DNA of 64,000 nt from Macrotis lagotis (taxonomy: Eukaryota; Chordata; Mammalia; Peramelemorphia; Peramelidae). The notes under the pieces were generated by a model. It worked only from the letters and a program-made list of their open reading frames with translations, was not told the origin of the DNA and did no database searches. Location of the stretch: NCBI RefSeq assembly GCF_037893015.1, contig NC_133662.1, forward strand, positions 205,983,004 to 206,047,003, in the 5' to 3' direction. Below are positions 21,863 to 34,399 of the stretch, piece after piece (positions within the stretch are counted from its first letter, which is position 1; every line of letters starts with the position of its first letter). The translations under genes and the position numbers were made by a program.

Positions 21863-22645
21863 TACATGATTTCAATAGGTTCTGGGAATGTAACAGTGGC
21901 CAGGCTTTCACTAAAAACCATGATGACAGCTACCTTAATGTAGAATTCTAGGCTCTAGCAATCTGAACTCAACCAAAACCTTTGTAAGTAGGAAGAAACC
22001 TATGGCTGCAACATTTCAGGCAGAGAAAGCATCCTTAGTATATTCTAAGTAGAATTCAGCCTGAATCTATCTGGGCAAGAAAAACCCTAGGATAAAAACC
22101 CAGTCTAAGTTGTACTTGAAGCCTATGAGAGGAGTCCTAGGTATTGCCCAGAGCAGTGAGAGATTCTGGAGTCTGTGATGAGAGGGAAGTACCATAGGCA
22201 AAGAACCCTGTATGAAAATTTACCCTGAGGCCCTTGAAAAAGGGGTCAAAGATTGAAATAAAAGTTGAAGAGGCAGAAAATCACCAAAAAATATTGTAGC
22301 AATGAATGAAATAAAACTACAAACATTTTAATTCTTAGTTTCCTTGTATGTACTACTAGTGATGCTCATTTTCTCTTGATCAGCTTTATTCTTTTTTATC
22401 AGAAATATAGGATATGATCTATTGTATTCAGTTAGATAAAAAAGTAATAATCAGGCAGTTGTAAAGGTTGAGGATGAGGGAGGACTTTGTTGAATCTGTA
22501 TTCTTTTTAATAACTTGAGTGGGTTTCAAATACTGTCTTGTGAACTATATCCTGAGACTTTCAGTGGACATTCTGATAGTATGCCAGAGTAGCTCTCTGC
22601 TCAAGACTCCAGAAAGATAAGCTAGAATATCAAAAAAAGTTCTAT
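21863..22645. other. Nothing recognised
   Basis: Somewhat less AT-rich than its surroundings (22000-22260), with no clear frame or repeat. Confidence 0.4.
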
Positions 22646-22790
22646 TCAATTTAATTCAATAAATATTTATTGAGTTCCAACTATGTTGCAGGCTCTATCT
22701 ATGCTAAGTACTAGGGACAGCAATAAGAAAAATAAAACTAGTCCCTGTTCTCAAGAAGCTTATAATCCATTTGAAGAATAGAACATATGA
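22646..22790 (+). repeat. Ancient interspersed repeat motif
   Basis: 'caataaatatttattgagttccaactatgttgcaggctc', 'gctaagtactagggacagcaat' and 'ccctgttctcaagaagcttataatc' form a motif common across mammalian genomes. I do not remember the family name with certainty. Confidence 0.6.
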
Positions 22791-22923
22791 AAGGAAGCTA
22801 GAAAGGATGTTTTCTGGGGGACTGTACCCAGAATGGGAACATCATGTTCCTTAAAATTTAGGCCAACTAAAGCTTCAGGTGGAAAGTAGAGAATTACCTG
22901 AAATGTACTAATTAAACAAAGAC

Positions 22924-24060
22924 CTATTTTAGATGATATCTGGAAGTGTTTTCAATTTGGGAATCAGGACTACAGAATTTCCACAATTTCTTTAACTCGT
23001 TTCTGTCATCCTCTACTGAACTTTTATAAAACAAGAAACATTTAATGACATGAGCAAATAGAGACTTATCACAAGCATCTAGGTTCTGACTGAGAACACT
23101 AAGGACCTTTACCTGGCAAAAATGGAATGACATATGGGAAAAAGGGTCTACCTTTCCTCAACAGGCAACTCCAGATATATGAGGGCTGACCATCAATTAT
23201 GAACACATTCTAGATACCCCAGTGATATATTAAAGGTTATTTGGCTAAAGTTGGAAAGCATCATAAATTAATTTATTTGGTATCACACAAATTATGGATT
23301 TCCAGTCAACCTTTTTGAAGGAATGATGATGTTGAGGGAATGATCATTAATAATGATAATGTTTATCCTTTGTTCTCAAAGATCAAGAGGCTATGACAAG
23401 TGCATGAATCAGATTTGAGTAAGGGGGTGCTATGCTAGGTCACCAGCATCTGGGTCCAGTGACCAGATATGAATCAGGACAACTGGAGATGGCTCTGGAT
23501 GCAAGACAGTCAGGCTTAAGTCACACAGCTAGTTAAATGTCTGAGACTGGATTTGAACTTCTCTCCTTCTGCATGCAAGGTTAATAATCTATCCACTTTG
23601 CCACTTAACTGCCCCTCCTTTGGGAATGGGTGACAGTTTAATAGTCAAGATAATTCTTTAGGGTCATTAGCTGAGACTAAGAGGGCAACTTCTTCTGTGT
23701 TTATATTTTTTATGTCCCAAAACAGTTGCTTTCTTCCTTTCTATTTCCTCCCTGAATTTTTTCCCCTCCTTAAGTGAGTCTTCATTAATTTTTGGAGTAA
23801 AAGGATAATAGGTGCCAAAGACATTCTTACACCATCCCGAAATACAATAGAATACTTTAGCTCAGGAACAATTTCTGATTTACCCTGCTTAACACTATCT
23901 CCCAAATATTCTTGAAGATGGTCTATTGTCTTTATCATATTCTAGAATAAAATATTGATAGTTATTTTTAAACTCTTCTTGGTGGTTCAGTATTAAAGAT
24001 ATAAACTTTGTTCCCGGAAATACTGTGATTGAAGGTGTAGTTATCTTGCTCATGATTCCA
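22924..24060 (-). pseudogene. Possible decayed coding sequence of unknown origin
   Basis: Minus-strand open pieces line up end to end around an inserted SINE. From ATG 24053 a frame reads MSKITTPSITVFPGTKF and on to ILEYDKDN (about 23920). A 65-codon frame (23938-23741) contains HLQEYLGDSVKQGKSEIV. A further piece reads EEVALLVSANDPKEL (about 23690-23645). Beyond the SINE a 69-codon frame (23133-22924) contains VLSVLSQNLDACDKSLF. Composition and spacing look more protein-like than the flanks, but I do not recognise the family. It could be a retrocopy, an old transposon gene or chance. Confidence 0.25.
23360..23622 (+). mobile_element. MAR1-like SINE
   Basis: Starts like 'ttgttctcaaagatcaagaggctatgacaag' and contains 'ggtgctatgctaggtcaccagcatctgggtccagtgaccagatatgaatcaggacaactgg'. 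It ends 'ccactttgccacttaactgcccc'. Same family as the split copy at 55344/58512. Confidence 0.8.
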
Positions 24061-25129
24061 GTTAGAAAAACTCAGCTTTCTAGCAATGGACTGGCATTGA
24101 ACTCTTGGTCCTGCATTAGGAAAGGTTCCTTAATCAAGTGTGACTCCCATTGCTTCCTTATGCTGCAAATTAAGGGACATTAGGCAACATATGGACAGGA
24201 TCCAACACAGCTGTTTATGAGAAATAATAGTAAATACAACAATGTATTCTTTAATAGATTAAAAAAACACATTCATTCAGACTGCAGTGAAAATGAGAAC
24301 AATGATGTTCTACTTAAGTGGTTTACCACTCTCAGTTTCCCTTCTTACTAGATTTAAAAATATAAAACTTAGAAGTCATTTCTCACTTTATCTAAGATGG
24401 AGGGCTAGGTATTTTCTATGATCCCCATGACCTCTAAGACCTCTTTAAAATAGGAACTATTTCAAGGGATAAACAGTTATTTACATATTCTGAGATATCA
24501 AAAACCTTATTGAAATAATAATTCAAAACACAAGAGGCAGAAAAAGTTAAACCCTAACCCATAAATCACACAGTTAGCACCTTTGCCCATTATCCAAACT
24601 GCTATGGCAAAAGGGTAGCACAGATGGACACATTGAATTATAAAATCATTCTACCTACTCCCTTCCACATCCTGGAGCAGAAAACTAAAAGTTTTCTTGA
24701 TCTAGGATAGCATCATGTTAGCAGTTCATCTTGCAAAAAAACAGAGACAAGGCACACATGGGTGGCTGTGTCACTCCAAGCAACTTAAGGGAAAGAATTT
24801 ATTATCCATATGATCCAATTCTTTCCTTGCCCTCTTTCCTCACCCCAAAGTCACTTTGACACAGGCAAAAAATTGGTGAACCAATATTGCTTATTGCAAG
24901 AGAAGGTTGAGAGATCTTTGAGGTTACAGAATTTAAGGCACCTTTTATCAAAAGAGTTGCTGCATCATTTCATCTGTGTCCAACTCTTGAAAATCAGCTG
25001 CATTTCTATATAATTAAAATTGAGACAATAATAAAAAGGAAAAGTCACTTCAAATAATAAGAGGAATACAATTCCTGAGGATCAATCATATTAAATCATA
25101 TCAAAGCAGATGATATCAAAGCATATCAA
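24061..25129. other. Nothing firmly recognised
   Basis: AT-rich. 'aaatcacacagttagcacctttgccc' near 24564 may be a worn MIR. A short repeated ATATCAAAGC motif lies at 25095-25135. Confidence 0.4.
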
Positions 25130-25440
25130 AGACTTTAATGACAAAAGCTCTTTAAAGAAATAAAGAATAAGTTAAATAACTGGAGGAATAGTAAAAATTC
25201 ATGAAAGGCAATGCCAATGTAATAAAAATAGCAATGTCCTGGAGTTAATTTATACTTTCTATACTAGACCAACCAAATTATCAAAGAAATTCTTATTTGC
25301 TCAAAGAAAGAAAACTCCTGGGAAAAGTGGAAAGTAGCTTGGAAGAAATTAGACTTGGACCAATATCTTACATCATATTCCATAACACATTCTTAATGTG
25401 TGTGATCATAATATGAAATAACAACATAAAGTTGGAGATT
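25130..25440 (+). repeat. L1 ORF2 C-terminal fragment
   Basis: 'aatgccaatgtaataaaaatagcaatg', then 'ccaaattatcaaagaaattctta', 'ctcctgggaaaagtggaaagtag' and 'ttagacttggaccaatatcttacatcatat'. The same order occurs at 32920-33360 in the plus-strand L1. Confidence 0.7.
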
Positions 25441-26505
25441 ATATACATTTCACAGCTATGGGTAGATGATTTATTCAATATCATATTGAATATTTATCAC
25501 ATTGTGATTATTTGATTGAGAAAATCAGTTAAATAACTTAGAGGACCTTTTCTCATTTCTCCAAGTACTGGCATGAAAGATGAAGAAAGGATCTTTTAAG
25601 ATTGCATAGTATATTGTGGTTAATTTCTGATAATCATCTTTAGAGCTTGGTCTATGGAAAACAGAAAGAGAAGAGGAGTTTATTTGCAATTGTTCCTTCA
25701 TTTCCTTTTTGTTTCCCTTTTTTCCCCATCAAGTTCTCATCCCAGTACCATTATACTAATACCTGGAGATCTATGGATCACTATGGCAGCATTCTACCTC
25801 TTCTTTATAGGGAACATTCCATTCTTTACATGTTAATGAGTATAATCACCCTGCAACTCCTTATAAAATGGAAATTTTGCATAAGGCAATTACATAAAGG
25901 GTACTAGCAGCTAAATATAAATGACTGGGGGACAGGGGTAATGGACAAACTGTATATGAAGAATATGCAGCATATTGTCATCTCCATGGAAATTTCAGCC
26001 TCTATCTTATTTCTAATTGTAAGGGTTTATTGTTCACTTTCTTGTTTACTTGGTGATTTTCCTTAAACCATACACCTCTATCTCATGATGTTATCCAGGT
26101 TTTGTTAAATTATATACATATGTCCATCAGACCCACCAGGTTACATGGAAAGGAACACTCTGGCAATTACTTGAATAATGTCCTCATTCTAATGCATTTG
26201 AAATATTTTCAGTTATATTAAATTCAGATAAATTTGCCTCTGGATTGATAAAAATTCTTGATATATTATGCCTTGCTCAAAGTAGTGATGATAGCAGTGG
26301 CAATGTCACTTGAGTGATAGAGGATGATATATTCACAAATGAATAAAAATTGTTCTTTAAACTGTTACCAGTTTTCCAGTAAATGATTCCATATCATCAG
26401 CAACATAATAGTCAAATCTAAGGTTCCCACTTAAATTTGCCATTGATAAAAACAACATGAGGCAGATGTGTGACAAATACATCTGGTGGAAATCTTAAGA
26501 TGAGC
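25441..26505. other. Nothing recognised
   Basis: AT-rich. Overlapping frames of 86 and 60 codons (25647-25907) have no recognisable protein features. Confidence 0.4.
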
Positions 26506-26680
26506 TTACGTTTGCTCAGAGGGTTTATAGTTGCTTTGTATATATTTTTCTGCAAGCATTAGATTGTAAGCTCCTTGAGGGCAATTATTGTATTTTTCCT
26601 CTTTTTTATATGCCCAGCACATAGTTCAGTGCATGATATATAATAGGTATTTAAATGCAAGCTTATTGATTACATTTTGA
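26506..26680 (+). repeat. L2 LINE 3' end
   Basis: 'attagattgtaagctccttgagggcaattattgta', 'tgcccagcacatagttcagtgca' and 'aataggtatttaaatg' are the well-conserved L2 3' UTR end. Confidence 0.85.
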
Positions 26681-27034
26681 CTTGAAATTGTTACTTTATG
26701 AAATACTCCTGGAGGACCCAGGTTATTGTAAAAATCAAAGGAGAAAATAATTGTTAAATGTTTCCGTAGTTCCAAGAACATAGTAAATTAAATTTAAATG
26801 TTAGCTATTCTGGATATGCTAGCTAGTTAGAAGATCATGTTGCTATGCTAGTACTTTCTTTGAGTTTATCTCCAATTTAACCTATCTATAGCCTTCCAAA
26901 AAATCTTGGACTAAGACTTTTGCAGTCTCTATATTTATATATTCATACAGAGTTATTTGTACTATTTCTCCCAATTTGTAAGTAACATCCACAATTTCAA
27001 TTTTTCTGACTTTAGATATAGGTAACTAATATAA
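26681..27034. other. Nothing recognised
   Basis: AT-rich. No named motif. Confidence 0.4.
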
Positions 27035-27214
27035 GGAAGACAATGTCCAAGTAGGATAGTCAAATAATCTCTCCCAGTCTCCATTTCCTGAACATAAAAT
27101 GAGTATTATGAGTATCAGTCTTACTGGTTTGTTATGATCATCAAATGTACTAATATATTTGACATGCTTCACAAATCTTCAAGCACTCTGTAACTGTTAG
27201 TTATTATGGTTGTT
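27035..27214 (+). repeat. MIR-like fossil, 3' part
   Basis: 'cagtctccatttcctgaacataaaatgagtatta' with 'tgcttcacaaatcttcaagcactctgtaa' is the sense MIR tail. Confidence 0.55.
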
Positions 27215-27365
27215 ACCTTAATGGTCAACTAGTCCAACCCCTTTATTCTACAAACACAATATCTGAGATGAAATGACTTCCCTAAAGTCGCATAAATAGT
27301 GAATGGCAGAACCAGGATTCAAAATCAGGTCCTGTGTTTGCAGACTTAACTCTTTCCATTATGTC
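27215..27365 (-). repeat. MIR-like fossil
   Basis: 'atctgagatgaaatgacttccctaaagtcgcataaatag' and 'cagaaccaggattcaaaatcaggtcctgtg' are antisense MIR. Confidence 0.7.
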
Positions 27366-28885
27366 ATTCTACTGCTGACAAAAGCTCAGGGATTCAGCTT
27401 TCTTATCACAATCAAAATTCCATTTATTTGGTACAACATGAATCAACCTGAGGCAGCTTTGCAATATGGCCAGTCAAGAATCTCCAAAGTTATAATTATA
27501 ATGGAGTTCTTTCACATCCACAGACTATCATTCTCTTTGTGGTATTGGGGATATGATAGTCTCTGTCAATCACCATCCAACCTAGAAAGAAAATTCTTGA
27601 TTATTATGCTGAATTCTTAACTTTCTGTTAATTATCATTTCACGATACTGTAAGACCCATGCTAAAAATAAATGGATTGGTATCATCTAGAAGAAAATAG
27701 CAACAAATTCTTAGGTTTACCTACAAGAAAACAAGACTTTTATAACTGAATAATCAGAACCCTGAAAAATACATTAAATAAACCTTGAAATCATGATTTG
27801 TAGAACTACAATCTGGTTATGTTAAGTAAGGCAGCTGCTTTTGCTGAAATTAAAGTTTTGCTTTTGATTGACATTTATTTTTAAAGGGTAAGAGGACTGT
27901 ATCTAATAACTCCACTTTGGTCTTTCCCCCATTCTTAACACTTTCCCTTCACATGCATAGAACATCCCCCAAATGAAAGATTTCACTTCAAAAACTCCAT
28001 TCCATTCCTCTTGAAAAGCAGTCTCTCCTTCAAAAAGGGTTGTGATCTATACTCTGAAGCATTTCAAGACTCCCGTATTCTTGTTTTATCATTGCTATGT
28101 GAAAGAAAAAATTATTCATCTCCTGAGCAATTGCAGATTATAGCTCAATTTTAGAAATGTTTAGGAAGCCAGTAGGAGACATCTTGCATGATTGCCACAC
28201 TCCTGAACCACAATCTATGTACTGCCTGTTGATCAGCAAGTTGCAGCTATCTCAATATTTTATCAGAACATTCATATTCAGCCTTGCTAGTATACTGTCA
28301 GTTGTAAATACAACCTTAATATGCAAATAAATTGATACAAAATTGATATCAGAGTTGAAGAATGAATACATGAATACACTTGTTTTCTAAATTCAAAATT
28401 CTAGTTGAATGCAAATTCAACTGTAATAGAACTCCTTCCTTCCCCATCCCCCAAGAAATTCAAACATAGAACCATTTATCTAATTGAGATTCATACCTCA
28501 CTTAGACAAAAACCTAAGTAGAGGACACCATAATTATTTTTAAACTTTTCAACAATTTCTCTCCTATATTTAAGTGTTTACTATTTGATATGTAATGAAA
28601 ATGGTGATAAGGGTGATTATTTTTCTAAGTTTATTTTAATGAGAAAATTTATATTTGAGCAGCAATTTTATTTTTTAACTTATTAAAACATATAAAAACA
28701 TAAAAGTAATGTTTTCTCTCACAATATAAAATATGGAAAAGAAAAATGATTTAAAAATAACAATTCAATCATTATCAAATGAGACATATTTAAGACATCT
28801 TTTAGACCTTAAATATCTGCATAAATGCTAGTTAATTAACAAGAATAAGAAAGGCAAAATAAGAACCTATAAAATGTTGTAAGTC
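27366..28885. other. Nothing recognised
   Basis: The longest stretch in this half without a nameable repeat or frame. Base content varies little. Confidence 0.4.
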
Positions 28886-29140
28886 TTTTGGTTAATACAC
28901 AGAGTGTTGAGTCTGGAGTCAGAGAGACCTAATTTCAAATCCAACTTCAGATACTTAATAGTTGTAATACTTTTAAGCAAGTTACTTCATCAATGTTTCC
29001 CTCAGTCTCGGTAGTATTGTAAATTAAGTATAATTGTAAACTGTATAATGAATATAATAATAACACCTATCTTCCAGGGTTTCTGAGAAGATCAAATGAG
29101 ATAATATTCATAAAACACTTAAATGGCTCTAGTAAATTCT
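28886..29140 (+). repeat. MIR/CORE-SINE fossil
   Basis: 'gagtctggagtcagagagacctaatttcaaatcc', 'aagcaagttactt' and 'caaatgagataatattcataaaacactt' are in sense MIR order. Confidence 0.75.
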
Positions 29141-29164
29141 ATATATTTAATGAAATGTTTGATT

Positions 29165-29400
29165 TTTTTCTCTAAGGATTTCAAAGAACTTTACATAAAT
29201 TATCTTACTGAGCCCCTAAGAACCCTGTGCAATTAGGCACTTTGAATATTCTTATCCTCATTTTACTCATAAAGAAACTAAAGCTTAGAGAGGTTAAATG
29301 ACTTCCTCAGAGTCACACAGTTATTTAAGTGGAATGAAATTTGGGCTCAGATGTTCTTAGCTCTGATTCAAGTGATCTTAGCATGATAACATACTGCCTC
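29165..29400 (-). repeat. MIR fossil
   Basis: 'tactcataaagaaactaaagcttagagaggttaaatgacttcctcagagtcacacagtta' is a well-preserved antisense MIR core. Confidence 0.8.
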
Positions 29401-29440
29401 TTATACTGTATATTCTGTTCCTTATCCAGTATTAAGCATC

Positions 29441-29453
29441 ATATCTATCTATC

Positions 29454-29503
<50 letters not shown>

Positions 29504-29528
29504 ATATCTATCTATTATCTATCTATTT
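29441..29528. repeat. (TATC)n microsatellite
   Basis: About 20 tetranucleotide units, including a few CATC and TATA variants. It produces a spurious Ser-Ile-Tyr-Leu repeat frame. Confidence 0.95.
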
Positions 29529-29529
29529 C

Positions 29530-29700
29530 TTAGTAGAATGGAAAGAATACTGGACTAAGTGTCAGAAGATTTGGTTTTCACTTTTAGCAAAAACAGTAAC
29601 TAAATTTATGACTCTGGACTACTGATTTGACTTTTCTGGAACTTATTTCCCTCATTTTTAAAATGAGGAAATTGAATTAGAAGGTTATTACGTTTCCTTT
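29530..29700 (+). repeat. MIR fossil
   Basis: 'gaaagaatactggactaagtgtcagaag' and 'tatttccctcatttttaaaatgaggaaattg' in sense MIR order. Confidence 0.7.
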
Positions 29701-29981
29701 TTTTCAATGTAACCAAGGTAGAAGCCTATTTAATCAACTCTGAAGACAGAGATCAAATGCCCTGTACAAAACAACCAAAATTTGTTTGGGGAAAAATGAT
29801 GGAATGGAAATAAAACCCAACTTGGAAGGGGAGGAGAAAAAGTTTTTCAATTGGTTGGTGGGGAGGAAGAATGTTTCCACATCCTTCTGAGGGAAGAGGG
29901 GGAACCACAAGATTAGGGACATAGGAGTTGTAGAATAGAATCTTGGGTTTGTAGGGAGCATACTTTATGCTTGGGGATAAA

Positions 29982-30142
29982 ACTCTGAAGCATGAGGATG
30001 AACTCCCAGAGCTTGAGCACGAACCCTCAAGTGTTTGATGGTGAACCTCTAGAGCCTCTGGAAACTAGGGGTGAACCCCAGGTGCTTAAGGATAAATCCC
30101 AGGATCTTGGGAATAAACCACAAGTGTTTGGGGGTGTACCAT
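29982..30142 (+). repeat. 21-bp minisatellite inside ORF1
   Basis: Seven or so imperfect units, such as GAACTCCCAGAGCTTGAGCAC and GAACCCCAGGTGCTTAAGGAT. Most are 21 bp, so the reading frame is kept. One unit is lengthened by 9 bp (30 bp). Confidence 0.8.
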
Positions 30143-31120
30143 TTAACAATCCCTGTACCACAGAAACAGAGCTAAAAAAACAAAGGTGAACAAAAAAGCA
30201 GTGAAAAATCATTCACAAAGGAAGTATCAAATCAGTCTATTAATTGGACTCAAATGTAAAAGCTCATCAAAGAACTTTAAAAAGGATTTAAAAACTAAAG
30301 AAGAGAGGAAGAAGGAAAAATGGAAAAAGAAATGAAAGTCATACAGGAAAATTATGAAAAATTGACCAAAGTAATCAACTCTGTTAAAAGTAAAAATAAC
30401 CAACTGGAAAAGGAAACACAGAAGCTAATTGAAGAAAATAAAATCCTAACAACTAGAATTGAACAAATGGAAATCAATGAATCTATAAGACTACAAGATT
30501 CCATCAAACAAAATAAAAAGTCTGAAAAAAATTGAAGAAAACATAAAGTACCCTATAGGGGAAATGAATGACCTAAAAACTAGATCCAGGAGAGACAATT
30601 TATGAATCATTGGACCCCCCAGGAGGCCTGGATCAAGAAAAGGACCTAGAAAACATCATGCAGGAAATTATAAAGGATAACTGTCCAAACCTACTAGAAC
30701 AAAATAACAGTGTTACCATTGAAAGAATCCACAGACCTCCTCCAGAAATAGACCCACAATATAAAACTCCAAGTGCTGTAATAGCCAAATTCCATAACTC
30801 TCAAATAAAGCAAAGAATATTGCAAACAGCATACAGAAAACAATTCAAATATAAAAGAAACAGAAATCAGACTCACCGAGGACCTATCAGCCTCAACACT
30901 GAAGGATCAGAAGAACTGGTATAGCATATTTTGGAAAGCAAAGGACCTGAGATTACACCCCCAAATGTACTACCCTGCAAAATTCAGGACATGCTGTCAG
31001 GGAAAAAAAGATAGATGGATGTTCAATGAAACAGAGGACTTCCAGAATTTCCTGACACAAAGATCAGAAATGAACATAGAATTCAATTGCCAAATACACA
31101 ACTCAAGAATTGCATAAAAT
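29992..31120 (+). pseudogene. ORF1 of the plus-strand L1, with N-terminal heptapeptide repeats
   Basis: ORF1p is the L1 RNA chaperone. The frame opens with a 65-codon stretch carrying imperfect 7-residue repeats of the type (N/K)PQVFxG, from a 21-bp tandem repeat. A frameshift or stop near 30187 is followed by a coiled coil (30320-30535, e.g. NNQLEKETQKLIEENKI). Next come the RRM piece (NCPNLLEQNNSVTIERIHR, about 30680-30740) and a C-terminal domain with QRILQTAYRKQFKYKRN. A stop after SEELV (30924) and later frameshifts end it. Length about 376 codons in total, usual for ORF1. The N-terminal repeats are unusual for this protein. Confidence 0.8.
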
Positions 31121-31889
31121 AAAAGGTAAAGAAGAAGGAGAAGAAAAAAAAAACAAAGCAAAAGAAGTATTGCTCAAGACTATCAAATTGGATACAACCC
31201 TAAAAGGGAAGATATATGCTAATGCTTTAGAACTTTATTTATCTTAGGATAATTACATGGTAGAATACAATTGAAGAGAAGGTTTAAAACCTAAATGATA
31301 TGGGCTTAATTGGCCTTATCTCTCAATTGAAGAAGTCCAAAATGATATTACTGTTTGAGACAAATGTTGAGTATCTCATTATCCTTTGACACACTTTAAT
31401 CACATGGTGGTTTGGACCCTGTCTAATGAGGGTATCATAAACTGAAGGGACCTGAGTCAGTTTCCCTGTAACTTATGATCATTCATAAAGTTCTGAGGTG
31501 AGACCTCCAGAGTCTTCCAGTAGATTGTTAGAGTTGAGGTTATCAAGCAATCAAATAATCAAACTGTGATTGATAAAACCTGATTAATAATATTGGAGTA
31601 ATAAATAACACCAAGGAAATAACACCAAGGGAAGAGGTGCAATGATTTATAATTTTTGAGGGAAAGATATAGCCCAGTGAGGGAATAAGATATATTCCCA
31701 CTTGGGTTTAAAAATCTAACAATCTACAGAGAATGGGGTGGGGGGATGGGAAAGGGAAAGATAAGGGAAGAAGGGACTGATAAAAGGGAAGGGGAGTTAT
31801 AAGTGAAAAATAAACTGAAAGTTAGTAAAATTTTGGTGAGGAGGAATAAGAGAAAAGGAAAAAGAAAATAATAAATGGAAAAAGATAGC
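31120..31889 (+). other. L1 inter-ORF spacer
   Basis: Includes a purine-rich run (31725-31880, e.g. GGGGTGGGGGGATGGGAAAG) immediately ahead of the ORF2 start. The block 31540-31620 has a CAATCAA/GTGATTGAT motif shared with the minus-strand L1 spacer near 7450-7550. Confidence 0.7.
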
Positions 31890-34399
31890 ATGGAGGGAAA
31901 TACAGAATTAGCAATCTTAACTGTAAATTTGAATGGGGTGAATGTCCCATAAAATGGAAGTGGATAGCAGAAACAATTAATTTCTATTCTACGCAAACTA
32001 TTAAAAAAATAGGAGTTCTGCCAAACTCCTTTTATGACACCAACATGGTATTGATACCTAAATCAGGAAAAACCAAAACAGAATAAAAAAAAATTATAGC
32101 CCAATCACCCTAATGAATATTGATGCAAAACTCTTAAATAAAAATTTTAGCAATGAGGCTACATAAAATGATTACCAGGATAATACACTATGATCAGGTT
32201 GAATTTATACCAGGCAGGCAGAGATGGTTCAACATTAGGAAAACACTCAACATAGTTGAACAAATCAATAGTAAAACCAACAGAAATTATATTATTATTT
32301 CAATAGATGCTGAAAATACCTTTGATAAAACACAACATCATTCCTATTAAAAACAGAAAGTTTAGGATTAAATGAGTTTTCATCAAAATAATAAATAGCA
32401 TATATCTAAAACCTTTTGACAAATATTTTATGTAATGGAAATAAACTCAGAGCATTTCCAATAAAATCAGAGGTAAAACAGGGATGCCCATTAGTACCAT
32501 TAATATTCAATATAGTATTAGAAATGCTAGCAGTAGCAATAAGAGAAGAAAAAGAAATTGAAGGAATCAGATTTGACGGTTGAGGAAGCAAAACTTTCAC
32601 TTTGCAGGTGATAAGATGGTATATCTAGAGAACCCAAGAAAATCCTTTTTAAAACTCCTTGAAACAATTAACAAATTCAGCAAAGTAACAAGATACATAA
32701 ACCCACAGAAATCATCAGAATTTCTATATATGAACCACAAAACCCAAGAGCAAGAGATAGAAAGAGAAATTCCATTTAAAATAACTGTAGACAACATTAA
32801 ATACTTGGGGAATCTCTCTCCCAAGAGAAACCCAGATAATGTATGAGCACAATTATAAAGCACTCTTCACCCAAATAAAGTTAGAATAATAATTGGAAAA
32901 ATGTCAAATATTCATGGTTAGGTAAAGCTAATATAATAAAAATGACAATTCTACACAAACTATTTAAAATTAAATTAATTTAAATTAAATTACTTATTCA
33001 ATACATTACCAATCAAACTACCAAATAACTATTTCACTGAGGTAGAAAAAATAGTAACATAATTCATCTGGAGCAACAATAGCTCAAGAATAGCATGGAA
33101 CTAATAGAAAAGATTGTAAAGTAAGGTGGCTTAGTTCTACCAGACTAAAACTATACCATAAAGTAACAGTCAGGGTAATAGATCAGTGGATTAGGATAGG
33201 TTCAAAAGAAACTGCAGTAAATGACAAAACAATCTACTATTTGACAACCCCAAAGACATCAAGTTCTGAGATAAAAATTCACTATTTGACAAAAATTGTT
33301 GGGAAAAGTGGAAAATAGTATGGCAAAAACTAGGCATAGCTCCACATCTCACATACTATACCAAATAAGGTCAAACTGGGTACAGGTTTTAGAAATAAAG
33401 AATGATACTATAGATACATTAATAAAATAAAAAATATTATCTGATCTGTGGAAAAAGGATAAATTTATAAGGATAAATTTATAAATGTATAAGGATAAAT
33501 TTATAACCAAACAAGATTTTAATTACATTAAAATGAAAAGGTTTTGCATTAATGAAATCAATCCTGCCAAAATTAGAAGGAAAGCAGAAAGCTGGGAAAC
33601 AATCTTCACAACTAAGAGTTCTGTTAATGGTCTCATTTCTAAAATATATAGAGAATTGAATCAAATTTATAAGATTACAAGTCATTTCCCAATTGATAAA
33701 TGATCAAAAGATATGACAATACTGTTTTCAGATGGAAGAAATAAAGTTCTATGGAGAGTAGAAAAATGCTACAAATAACTATTGATTAGAGAAATGCAAA
33801 TTAAAAAAAATGAGGTATCATCTCACACCTATTAGATTAGCCAAGATGAGAAAAAGGGAATATGATCAATGCTGGAAAGGTTGTGGAGCTATTGGGACAC
33901 TAATGCATAGCTAGTGGAGTTGTGAATGGATCCAACCTTTCTGGAGAGCAATATGGAACTATGCCCAAAGAGCAATAAAATTATACCTGGCAATTCCAAT
34001 TCTAGGTCTATATCCAGAAGAAATTATAAAAATAGAACAAGTTCTATATGTTCCAAAATATTCATAATAGCTCTTTTTGTGGTGGCAAAGAATTGAAAAT
34101 TGAGGGAATGGCCATCAACTGGGGAATGGCTAAAGAATTTCTGGTACATGGATACTTTGGAATACTATTGTTCTATGAGAAACCATAAATGGTTGGACTC
34201 TAGAGAAGCATGGAATGACTTGCAGGATCTGACACTGAGCAAAGGGAGAAGAATTAAGAGATCAATGTACACATCAACAACAACATTTAAGATGAATGAT
34301 CTTGATGAAAGCAGCTCCTCTTGGCAGTCTAGAGAGCCAGGACAACTGTATATGACTGGCTATAGACTATATTATCCCCATCCTGGAGAAGAAAACTAA
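31890..34399 (+). pseudogene. L1 ORF2 with endonuclease deletion and mutated RT active site
   Basis: The frame opens MEGNTELAILTVNLNGV at 31890 (endonuclease strand 1). At about 31985 it jumps straight to the pre-RT segment 'IGVLPNSFYDTNMVLIPK'. The RT follows: IIISIDAENTFDK (about 32290), KQGCPLVPL (about 32478) and the active-site segment HFAGDKMVYLENP (32598 onward). The catalytic FADD is FAGD here, by one base at 32608. The C-terminal part continues to HPGEEN at 34399, in several frames. A triplicated GGATAAATTTATAA motif (33457-33505) is an added local duplication. Confidence 0.85.

Noticed and set aside
29341-29625. 94-codon frame with Ser-Ile-Tyr-Leu repeats
   Set aside because: It is a translation of the (TATC)n microsatellite.
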